From Actinomycetes bacterium (lineage in GTDB: Bacteria > Actinomycetota > Acidimicrobiia > Acidimicrobiales > Microtrichaceae): a stretch of 28,505 nt of DNA. A program made the position numbers and the translations under genes. Every line of letters starts with the position of its first letter. Position 1 is the first letter of the stretch. Location: assembly GCA_023434535.1 (NCBI GenBank), contig JAEYSR010000151.1, forward strand, positions 1 through 28,505, given 5' to 3'. The notes under the pieces were generated by a model that was not told the DNA's origin, did not search any database, and saw only the letters and a program-made list of their open reading frames with translations. Positions 1-6,738 of this stretch are shown here, one piece after another.

Positions 1-434
1 TGGTCGCCGTCGGCCGGCCAGTACCGCAGCATCGATCTCGACTCGACCGACTCCCACCCGCCCGGCACGGCGGTCGGCGACGGCAGGGCGATTCCGAGGA
101 TGCGTTCCGCCTCGGGAGCGTCCATCGGACAGCCGTTGGAGCCTTGTCCGGCGAGGCAGCTCGTCAGGTCGAACGTCGGGGAGGTGCCCGCTGGTCCCGC
201 CGGGTCGGCCGTCGTCACCTCGTCGCCGCGGTCCACGGCACTCCAGGTGGCGGCTCCGGCGGCGCAGACGACGACGGCGGCTGCGGCGCCGACCCAGCGG
301 CGTGCGTGGCGGTGGCGTGGTGGTGCGGCGGCGATGGCGTACGGCGTCCTGTGCTGCTTGGCCTCGGCAGCGGTGACGGGGGGCGCAGCTGCGTCGATCG
401 CGTCGCAGATCCGGGTGGCGAGTTGGTCGGTCAT
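1..434 (-). CDS. Membrane protein coupled to the sigma factor, possible anti-sigma factor (partial)
   Basis: The reading frame starts at ATG 434-432 and is open to the window edge, giving 144 residues without a stop, so the C-terminus is missing. The ATG overlaps the stop of the upstream sigma-factor gene by four bases (ATGA), which implies translational coupling. The visible part has about 45 N-terminal residues, then one hydrophobic stretch rich in Ala and Val (about residues 46-63), then a Pro/Gly/Thr-rich extracytoplasmic region with two Cys. I see no zinc-binding anti-sigma (ZAS) His-Cys motif. Position suggests a membrane-anchored regulator of the sigma factor, but it could be an unrelated exported target. 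Membrane topology is read from the sequence; the regulatory role is inference. Confidence 0.6.
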   Translation of the reverse strand, partial: MTDQLATRICDAIDAAAPPVTAAEAKQHRTPYAIAAAPPRHRHARRWVGAAAAVVVCAAGAATWSAVDRGDEVTTADPAGPAGTSPTFDLTSCLAGQGSNGCPMDAPEAERILGIALPSPTAVPGGWESVESRSMLRYWPADGD

Positions 435-913
435 GTCTCCTCCAAGTGGTGACGGAGCCGGCGCAGTCCGCGCTCGACGTGGTTCTGCACGGATGTCGTC
501 CGGATCCCCAGCAGGTCCGCCACCTCCCGCAGCGTGTACCCGAACCCGTGGACGAGGACGACTGCCACTCGCTGCCTCTCGCTGAGCAGTCGCAGCGCGT
601 CGGTCAGCTCCGGGTCGGGGAGCTGGTCAGGCTGCGGTGAGGTCGGCGACAGGGCCGGGATCTTGCGGGGTCGTGTACGCGACTGGCCGACGCGGTACAG
701 GTACCCGACCGGTCGGGTCATCGACCTGACGTCGTCCCAGTGCTCCCACGCCCAACCGAGCGCTTCCGCAGTTGCGTCGCGGCCGCGGTCGGGGCCGTAG
801 GCAGCGACCAATGCCCGTCGCAGCTGCGGCTCGCAGTCGTTCACGAATCGCTCGAAGCTCGTCGCCTCGTCGTCGGCGCGTGCACTCGGCTCGTCGAGCT
901 CGAAGTCCTTCAT
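431..913 (-). CDS. ECF-type RNA polymerase sigma factor
   Basis: A 160-residue protein with the two domains of extracytoplasmic-function sigma factors. Region 2 covers about residues 20-80 (FERFVNDCEPQLRRAL, then a WAWEHWDDV segment and RPVGYLYRVGQSR). Region 4 covers about 98-155, with LSERQRVAVVLVHGFGYT followed by the helix-turn-helix LREVADLLGIRTTSVQNHVE. Such factors direct RNA polymerase to a small regulon, often in response to envelope stress. The start is ATG 913; an in-frame GTG lies directly before it at 916, and neither has a strong ribosome binding site. It is followed with a four-base overlap by a membrane protein that may control it, and is divergent from the acyltransferase gene. 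Confidence 0.85.
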   Translation of the reverse strand: MKDFELDEPSARADDEATSFERFVNDCEPQLRRALVAAYGPDRGRDATAEALGWAWEHWDDVRSMTRPVGYLYRVGQSRTRPRKIPALSPTSPQPDQLPDPELTDALRLLSERQRVAVVLVHGFGYTLREVADLLGIRTTSVQNHVERGLRRLRHHLEET

Positions 914-1144
914 CACCTGTCATGACCCGTGAGCTGCCCGTTCGTACCACAGCTGGCGCTGATCGCGACCGAGAGAGGGCAAGCGCATGACACCGATCGC
1001 GTCGCCGGATCGTCGTGTGCACCCCGGTCGAGGGGTCGAGCGAGTCCCGCATCGTGGTGCGCCGGGGTCTGTCGAGGCCCGGAGGGAACGACGGCACCCG
1101 TCGATACCCTCGAAAGCTCCGTCCCGTGCTCTGAGAGGAAGGCC

Positions 1145-3220
1145 GTGACGACCATCGGCTCGGTCGCCCCAGACCGGCGCAACTCTCTGCCGGAGCCGGG
1201 TTCCACCGACGTGCGTTCGGATGTGCAGGCGCTGCGAGGGCTCGCGGTGCTCCTCGTCGTGGCGTACCACGCGGAGGTGGTGGTTCCGGGCGGCTTCGTC
1301 GGGGTGGAGGTGTTCTTCGTCGTGTCCGGCTTCGTGATCGGTCGCCGACTGGTGGCCGAGCTCGAGCGGACCGGTTCGATCGGGCTGCGCTCCTTCGCCG
1401 CTCGTCGCATCCGTCGGCTCCTGCCGGCACTGGCCCTCCTCCTCGTCGTCGTGACGGCCCTGTCGCCGCTGCTCGCTCCGATCGGAGCCAAGGACGTCAC
1501 CTCCCCGACGGCGATCGCCGCCTCCTTGTCCGGCGCCAACGTGTTCCTGGCCCGGGTGTCCTCGGGCGGGTACTTCGCCGCCGACACCACTCTGAACCCG
1601 CTCCTGCACACCTGGTCGCTGTCGGTGGAGGAGCAGTTCTACTTCGTCGTTCCGGCGCTGCTGCTGGTGGCGTGGCGCTGGGGTCGCAGGTCGACCCGAC
1701 CGCTGCGGTCGATGCGCATCGCGGTGGCAGCTCTCGGAGCGCTGTCGTTGGCCCTCTGCGTGGCGACCAGCACCGGAGCGATCGGCGGTCCGTCGGCCGA
1801 CCGCTTCGCGTTCTATTCGCCGTTCACGAGGGCGTGGGAGTTCGCGGCAGGGATGGCGATCGTGCTGTGGCCGACCCGACGCCCTTTGCCCCGCCCGGCC
1901 GCGGTCGCCGAGGTGGTGGCAGGACTCGGTCTGATCGGCGCCGCCGCGCTGCTGTACTCGGACTCCACGGCGTTCCCCGGCGTCGCGGCCGTGGTGCCGG
2001 TGCTGGGAGCAGCCCTCGTGATCCGCGGGGGTGGCGGCCTGGCCGGGACGCCGCGCTGGCGCACACCGTTCGATCGTCTGGGTGACGTGTCCTACGGCTG
2101 GTACCTCTGGCACTGGCCGCTCATCGTGTTCGCAGCGGCGGCGTTCCCGACCGCCGGGCGTTGGCCGCTCGTGGTCGCCGCCGCACTCTCACTGGTTCCG
2201 GCCGTCGCCTCGTACCGACTGGTCGAGCACAGGTTCGTGGCCGGTTCCGCCCCCTCGGCGGTGAGGCGGCCGACGACGGCTCTCGCCGCGTGGTGCATCC
2301 TCGGTCCGATCGTCGTGGCCCTGATCGCGATCCCGGTCACTGGCCGGCTGGTCGCGGGAGCCGAGGAAAGGGTGGCTCCGCAGGCCGCGGCGGCTGTCGA
2401 GGAAGCCCGCATCCAGTCGTGCGACTCCCCCGAGCCGTTCGGCTCGGGGAGAGGGCCCGACTGCGTCTGGACCCACGGAGGTGGCGGGCCGCGGGTGGTG
2501 CTCGTGGGCGACTCCAACGCCGACCAGTTCGGCCAGACGCTCATCGGCGCAGCCAGCAGGACAGGCTCCGAGCTCGAGATCGCGACCCGGGCCGGCTGTC
2601 CGATCGCGGACGTCGTCGTGAGGGCCGACTGGACCCAGGACCGCGGCGAGGACTGCGAGAGGTTCCAGCGAGAGTCGGTCGATCGCCTGATCGAGGACGA
2701 TCCCGACGTCGTCGTGGTCGCCAACGCCACCGACCTCTACGTCCACGACGATCGCATCGAGCTGACGGACCCGGTCACCGGCCAGTCGTCGAGCGCGACG
2801 GACATCAAGGCAGCCATCTACCAGCGGGGGCTGCAGAGGTCCCTCGCTCGTCTCGCCGACGCCGGGCTCCGGGTCGTGCTCATCGAGACGGCGCCCAAGC
2901 CGTGGGCGGCCGGAGTGGACTTCGGCGTCGAGCGGTGCTCGGCGCTCCTCGTCCTCAGTCGACCAGGGAGGTGCGTCTCACCGAGCTTCGACCTCTCCGC
3001 GGCTTTCACCGCCGACGCGAACGACCTCGAGCGCCGGGTCGCGCAGCGGGCGGGAGTCACGACCTGGAACTTCGGTGAGGACTTGTGCCCGCACGGCCGG
3101 TGCAGCTCCGGTTCAGGAGATGCACCTCGCTGGATCGAGCCGATGCACGTCTCGGCGGCCGCGGCGACGTCCCTGGCACCGCGTGCGGCGGACGGCCTCG
3201 CCTCGGTCCTCCATCGCTGA
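1145..3220 (+). CDS. Acyltransferase 3 (OafA/YrhL type) with C-terminal SGNH domain
   Basis: This 691-residue integral membrane protein likely O-acylates a cell-surface polysaccharide. The N-terminal half is the acyltransferase-3 domain: RSDVQALRGLAVLLVVAYHAE with His42, then GGFVGVEVFFVVSGFVIG, RRIRRLLPAL, and the motif LLHTWSLSVEEQFY, with about ten membrane helices. After about residue 410 comes an SGNH hydrolase-like domain with the nucleophile block VVLVGDSNADQFG. The final block reads WIEPMHVS; family members normally have Asp-x-x-His-Leu-Ser, so Asp appears replaced by Glu. The frame is open upstream to 929, but GTG 1145 is preferred because AGAGGAAGG lies just before it and the acyltransferase homology starts soon after. 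Its donor and acceptor cannot be told. Confidence 0.9.
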   Translation: MTTIGSVAPDRRNSLPEPGSTDVRSDVQALRGLAVLLVVAYHAEVVVPGGFVGVEVFFVVSGFVIGRRLVAELERTGSIGLRSFAARRIRRLLPALALLLVVVTALSPLLAPIGAKDVTSPTAIAASLSGANVFLARVSSGGYFAADTTLNPLLHTWSLSVEEQFYFVVPALLLVAWRWGRRSTRPLRSMRIAVAALGALSLALCVATSTGAIGGPSADRFAFYSPFTRAWEFAAGMAIVLWPTRRPLPRPAAVAEVVAGLGLIGAAALLYSDSTAFPGVAAVVPVLGAALVIRGGGGLAGTPRWRTPFDRLGDVSYGWYLWHWPLIVFAAAAFPTAGRWPLVVAAALSLVPAVASYRLVEHRFVAGSAPSAVRRPTTALAAWCILGPIVVALIAIPVTGRLVAGAEERVAPQAAAAVEEARIQSCDSPEPFGSGRGPDCVWTHGGGGPRVVLVGDSNADQFGQTLIGAASRTGSELEIATRAGCPIADVVVRADWTQDRGEDCERFQRESVDRLIEDDPDVVVVANATDLYVHDDRIELTDPVTGQSSSATDIKAAIYQRGLQRSLARLADAGLRVVLIETAPKPWAAGVDFGVERCSALLVLSRPGRCVSPSFDLSAAFTADANDLERRVAQRAGVTTWNFGEDLCPHGRCSSGSGDAPRWIEPMHVSAAAATSLAPRAADGLASVLHR

Positions 3221-3274
3221 GCTGAGCTCAGATCCGACGGCGTCGACCGGCACCCACTCCGCGCCGATTCCTGT

Positions 3275-3703
3275 TCAAGGCCTGCCCGGGCGGTCCTGGC
3301 CAGGCTCGGTTCGAGTCGGCGGAACCACCTGGTCGAGGTCGAGGTCGACCTCGGTGTCGCCGTAGACGGCGACGATGCGAAGCCGTCCTCCGGTGGCCTC
3401 GACGAACCTGGTCAACGTGGCGAGATGCAGGTTCTGGCGCCGCTCGAGCTTGGACAGGTCGCCTTGATCGATGCCGAGGGTCTCGGCCAGCTGCTTCTGG
3501 GTGAGTCCGACGGCGCGGCGGACCTGGCTGAGGGTCGCTCGCTTGTGCTCGATCCGACGGGCGATCTGCTCACCGAGGGTCTGGTGAGCCTCGGCAGCGC
3601 GAGGGTTGGCGAGGACCTTGTCGCGTGCGGCTCGTACCCTCTCTGTCGAGGTGTCGAAGTCCTCGTCGCTGACGGCAAGAGGCTGGCCTGGGATACGGCT
3701 CAT
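3275..3703 (-). CDS. XRE-family antitoxin (HigA-like)
   Basis: A 142-residue DNA-binding protein. The helix-turn-helix lies at about residues 55-90 (RRAVGLTQKQLAETLGIDQGDLSKLERR), followed by LATLTRFVEATGGRLRIVAVYGD, the usual layout of HigA/RelB-type antitoxins encoded after their toxin. The frame is open to 3751, but ATG 3703 is chosen: AGGAGG lies six bases upstream, and the ATG overlaps the toxin stop by four bases (ATGA). The product would neutralise the toxin and repress the operon, probably through the palindrome at 4168-4185. The antitoxin looks intact although the toxin does not. Confidence 0.85.
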   Translation of the reverse strand: MSRIPGQPLAVSDEDFDTSTERVRAARDKVLANPRAAEAHQTLGEQIARRIEHKRATLSQVRRAVGLTQKQLAETLGIDQGDLSKLERRQNLHLATLTRFVEATGGRLRIVAVYGDTEVDLDLDQVVPPTRTEPGQDRPGRP

Positions 3704-4138
3704 CGTGTCCTCCTGAGGATCGCCCGATGTGTCGGATGGGTTCGCTCCCATGCGGGAACGAGGATGTTCTCGATCCGTGCGACCTTGGCGGGGTACCAGT
3801 GGTTCTGTAGCTCGGTCTTGTCGCCCATCAACATCACGACGGCGACTTCGTTGCGGGTCCCGGTGTCGGTGAACCAGACGTACGGGATGCGGATGACGGG
3901 CGGTGCGGTGGCGTACGAAGTGTGGTCGGTCGGGGGAGTGCGGCGCAGCGCGAACATGGCCAGACGGGACATCACGATCGGGTGACTGGGGTCGTCGGGA
4001 GCGTCTCCTTCGATCTCGTGGCCGTACAACTCGAGCGCGTCGATCAGCTGGGTGACCTCACCTGCCACCTCCAAGAAGTCGTCCTCGACGCAGAGCTGCT
4101 CGTGCGGCGAACTCGGGATGGAACTTGACCTGCACCAC
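3700..4138 (-). pseudogene. RelE/HigB-like toxin, apparently frameshifted
   Basis: The long frame (TTG 4074 to 3700) contains DALELYGHEIEG, then RIPYVWFTDTGTRNEVAVV and MLMGDKTELQNHWYP, which match the core of RelE/ParE-fold mRNA interferases. It lacks the first beta strand expected in the family. That strand (VQVKFHPEFAA) sits immediately upstream in another frame that opens at GTG 4138 or 4135 and hits a stop near 4060. Joining them needs the removal of one base around 4075-4110, so a net +1 (or -2) indel has probably split the gene. No in-frame ATG or GTG exists for the long frame alone after its upstream stop. A sequencing error, or a working short form from TTG 4074, are alternatives. 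An antitoxin follows with a four-base overlap. Confidence 0.7.
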
Positions 4139-4157
4139 GTTGCGCGTGCCCTTCGTC

Positions 4158-4186
4158 AGTATGGACCTGCAGACATATGTCTGCAA
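4158..4186 (-). promoter_or_regulatory. Toxin-antitoxin promoter with palindromic operator
   Basis: On the minus strand TTGCAG (4186-4181) and CATACT (4163-4158) are 17 bases apart and can serve as -35 and -10 boxes. The spacer holds most of a perfect 18-bp palindrome, TGCAGACATATGTCTGCA (4168-4185). Toxin start codons lie about 20-25 bases below the -10. An operator inside the spacer fits autorepression by the XRE antitoxin. The palindrome is exact; the promoter boxes match the consensus only in part. Confidence 0.65.
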
Positions 4187-4239
4187 CACCATTCGCTGAT
4201 GGTGCACTGTGACCGCGCGGTCCTCCGATGCGTCGCGAC

Positions 4240-5096
4240 TCACGGCAGCAGGAACCGCTGGCCCGCGTAGATGAGGTCGGGACGGTCCGGATCGACTAGT
4301 CGCGACCTGTTGGCCTCGATCAGCAGTCGTTAGTAGGGGTCGGTTTCCGTCGCTGTCGGCGGCCTCCCGGTCCGGTCGGTGAGAGCGGCCTCCGCGATGT
4401 CCCAGACGCTGTCACCTCGCTCGACCACGACGGTCGAAGGGCCATCTGGCACCACAGGCTGGGACACCCGGGGATCGGGGTCCGCCGACGGCGAAGTGGT
4501 CGACGGACCACCGGTTGCGCGGGAGGCGGGGAATTGCCCGAGCTGGGTCCCGGGAGCGAGGCCGATGCATCCAGCTCCATCGTCACGACGTCGTCGACTG
4601 CCAGAGCGTCGTTCGGATCCTCGAGGGCCATCTCGACGCGGTCGGTCGGATCCGCTGCGCGGTCGGACGCCCTGACGGCAGGTCGACCGCAGGCGCCGGC
4701 GCTGAGCATGAGCGCTGCCGCAGCGAATCCGGACAGGGTCCGAGGGCCGAGGCGGGCGGCGACGGCAGCGAGGCGTGGCCCGGCAGGACGTGACGGCGCC
4801 GCAGCATGGGACAGGAGCGCGATCAGCTGGAGGGCGGTCAGCACCACCAGATAGGTGAGCAGGACGACCGCGATCCAGCCGGCGACGCGACCTGCGACAT
4901 CGAGCGGGTCCGCTGCGATCCCGAGAGTTGCATCGGAGCGGGGATCGGGCGCGGTCGGGGCCGGCCGGACAGCGGACCAGGTGATGGCGATGCCGAGAAG
5001 CTCGAGGAGCAGCGACCCGGCGAGTCGCGACGCGGGTCTGCGGAGCATGCGGCGATCGACCGCACCGTCCGTCGGAATGGGTGAGGACGTCGTCAC
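4240..5096 (-). pseudogene. Tad-locus membrane protein with C-terminal LysM domain, broken
   Basis: The gene would start at GTG 5096. In that frame it encodes hydrophobic segments (LAGSLLLELLGIAITW, a second near VAGWIAVVLLTYLVVL and a third at FAAAALMLSAGAC) and then an acidic, Pro-rich linker. Between about 4560 and 4450 homology passes to another frame, which carries the LysM-like segment TVVVERGDSVWDIAEAAL. That frame is stopped by TAA at 4332-4330, exactly where relatives have Trp (DPYW-RLL), then reads on as RLLIEANRSRLVDPD and ends naturally at TGA 4242-4240. Two separate lesions, a one-base loss and a nonsense codon, make this a pseudogene. LysM binds peptidoglycan; its role in Tad loci is unknown to me. 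Confidence 0.7.
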
Positions 5097-5165
5097 GGTG
5101 TGCCCGCCTGTCCGGCCGTGATCGTGGCTCCGGAGAATGTGACGATCCTGGGAGGTCTTCTGTCC

Positions 5166-5414
5166 CGACGGTGCGAACGTGAGGGCGCCGGTGACGTCGC
5201 CCCATGCCGTCGCCGTCGTCGGCTCCCCGTCGGTGGCCCACTCGTCGAAGACGTGCACGGCCCCGGTCGCGGGTCGCAGGACGGCCGGTGTGGCCGAACC
5301 GTCGCAGTCCCAGTCTCCGACGGCGACGACGTCGCCCTCGGACCCGAATCGATAGCGGCGTTCCCCGACGATCACGACGTTGCCCTCGATCGTCACGGCA
5401 TCGCCGCAGCCGTC
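5166..5414 (-). pseudogene. Remnant of FG-GAP-like secreted protein of the tad locus
   Basis: From about 5414 the minus strand encodes DGCGDAVTIEGNVVIVGE, then RYRFGSEGDVVAVGDWDCDG and a segment ending DEWATDGEP. GDWDCDG followed by a PAVLRP-like strand is typical of FG-GAP/VCBS-like beta-propeller proteins. The beginning of the gene is missing: the homology starts inside what was tadB, so an internal deletion has fused the two. No start codon, signal peptide or clear end is visible, and after about 5166 the frame simply runs on towards the LysM gene. It is a leftover, not a gene likely to be expressed. Confidence 0.5.
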
Positions 5415-5780
5415 GCTCGATGAAGCGGGGCCAGTGCTCCTGTGCGGCGCGCCGAGCGGCCGTCCGCCGGGATCGCCACATGGCTGCGGGAGCGGCACCG
5501 GCCAGGACTCGATCACGGCGGCGCCGACCCCCACGCCGATCACCAGGGACGAGACGAGCGCGGCGGCGAGGCCGACGCCGACCGAGGTCGCACCGAACTG
5601 CATCGGGCTGACCCCGTCGAGTCCCGCTCTCTCCAGTGCGAGCTGGGCGTCCAACCGGAGTACCGAAGGGTCGAGCCGCGAGCGCACGGAGCGCACCGTC
5701 CGGCCGCGGGACGGGGTGTGCCGGCTCGAGAGGAGATGGACGCCGACTGCAGCGCACAGGGCCAGGGCGATGGAGCTCAC
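5413..5780 (-). pseudogene. tadB: tadB N-terminal fragment (pilus assembly membrane protein)
   Basis: GTG 5780 overlaps the cpaF stop by four bases (GTGA). The fragment has an N-terminal hydrophobic segment (SSIALALCAAVGVHLL), a basic stretch, and a second hydrophobic segment (VGLAAALVSSLVIGVGVGAAV), as in TadB/GspF-like inner-membrane proteins. After PVPLP near 5486 the homology continues in the next frame as AAMWRSRRTAARRAAQEHW and PRFIER, so one base has been lost. It then ends abruptly near 5413 where the FG-GAP-like remnant begins. The rest of tadB and the tadC and pilin genes that normally follow are absent. The protein cannot be functional. Confidence 0.7.
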
Positions 5781-6040
5781 GATCCGTCGCCTCCCAGCGC
5801 GTCGGCGATGTCCACGCCCCTCGCCGCCATGCGTTCGGCGGCGCAGACAGGCAGATCGCCGGTCCATGCCAGTCGTCCGGTCCGCCCGTCGGGCGAGAAC
5901 AGCTCTGTCACCGTGAAGTTGACGGCCTCGGGCCCGGCAACGAGGTCCTCGACCGCGAGGATGCCGGTCAGCCGAGGACCGTCCGGACCTCGTTCGGTGT
6001 GGACGACCAGGTCCACCGAGTCGCTCACGAGGTTGTTGGG
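5777..6040 (-). pseudogene. cpaF: cpaF/tadA C-terminal fragment, cut off by the island
   Basis: Beginning at about 6037 the frame reads NNLVSDSVDLVVHTERGPDG, then LTGILAVEDLVAGPEAVNF and TVTELFSPDG, which is the last roughly 85 residues of CpaF/TadA-type secretion ATPases. Directly upstream is an in-frame TAA, and no start is possible that restores the ATPase core. The core lies about 10.4 kb away at 16452-17255 on the same strand. The stop at 5777 overlaps the start of tadB by four bases, showing the original operon spacing. This piece could only be translated from an internal GTG (6028) and would be useless alone. Confidence 0.85.
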
Positions 6041-6138
6041 TTAGGTGATAGCGGAGGGCTTGTGTCCCACCCCCCCCCGAGTCGTGCCAGGGTGCTTTGG
6101 CTGATTCGCTGATCCTTTCCCGACTATCTCCGCCTCGG

Positions 6139-6738
6139 ATGGGCGAGCCTGATTACTGTGCGGGCGTGGTGAATGCAGAGGAGTCTCATGAATCTGGTCG
6201 TATCGGAGCTTTTGCCGCCAAGCGGTTCCTCGACGGAACTGCGAGGCTGCAGGTCCCGTGGAACGGATACGAGAATGCAGGTACGACGACGATCCGCCGG
6301 CCGGACGGGAGCAAGAAAAAGTTCGACCTGCGCGGCTACTTCACGACGGAGCCGCATAAGGGTCACACCGTCTACATCGAGTCAAAGCACTGCTCGAGCG
6401 ATCACGGGCTGAAGGCAGAGTTCGAAGCGTTTCTCGTCGACGCATACTGCGGCCACCTGACGGCCGATGAACCCCGGCACTTCATGTTTGTAACTTGGAA
6501 TCCCTTTTCGGCGGGTAAGTGGTCGGACTTGATGTCGTTCGATTACGTCGATTCGGTGCTAAAAGCCTCCGAGCCGTTCAAGGACAAAGACCTGGATCCT
6601 ACAGATCTCTTGAAGTTCTGCGATCGTCTATGGCTTCTCGTCGTATCAGATGCGCAAATCGAGCATCTGATCCCAGAAGCCGACGTGATGGGCGAGATTG
6701 CGCGTTTCATGACCAATCGGGAGGCGTCCAAGTCATGA
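6139..6738 (+). CDS. PD-(D/E)XK-like nuclease of a two-gene unit
   Basis: A 199-residue protein with no family I can name. Its N-terminal half has the spacing of a restriction-endonuclease fold: a helix with Glu18 (ESGRIGAFAAKRFL), Asp63 in KKFDLRGYF after a basic turn, and Glu81-x-Lys83 in VYIESKHC. This suggests a metal-dependent nuclease. The C-terminal half (after EFEAFLVDAYCGHL) has no motif known to me. The start is uncertain: ATG 6139, GTG 6166/6169 or TTG 6097 are all in frame and none has a Shine-Dalgarno site. The stop overlaps the next gene by four bases. Base composition is less GC-rich than host genes. A defence role is inferred from fold and island setting. Confidence 0.7.
   Translation: MGEPDYCAGVVNAEESHESGRIGAFAAKRFLDGTARLQVPWNGYENAGTTTIRRPDGSKKKFDLRGYFTTEPHKGHTVYIESKHCSSDHGLKAEFEAFLVDAYCGHLTADEPRHFMFVTWNPFSAGKWSDLMSFDYVDSVLKASEPFKDKDLDPTDLLKFCDRLWLLVVSDAQIEHLIPEADVMGEIARFMTNREASKS

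Noticed and set aside
920..2113. Minus-strand frames of up to 397 codons opposite the acyltransferase
   Set aside because: Low-complexity Arg/Gly/His product with no motif; the sense strand has the acyltransferase signature.
6070..6078. Run of nine C near the left border of the island
   Set aside because: It could be a slippage site or error-prone spot, but no coding frame depends on it and nothing else marks it.
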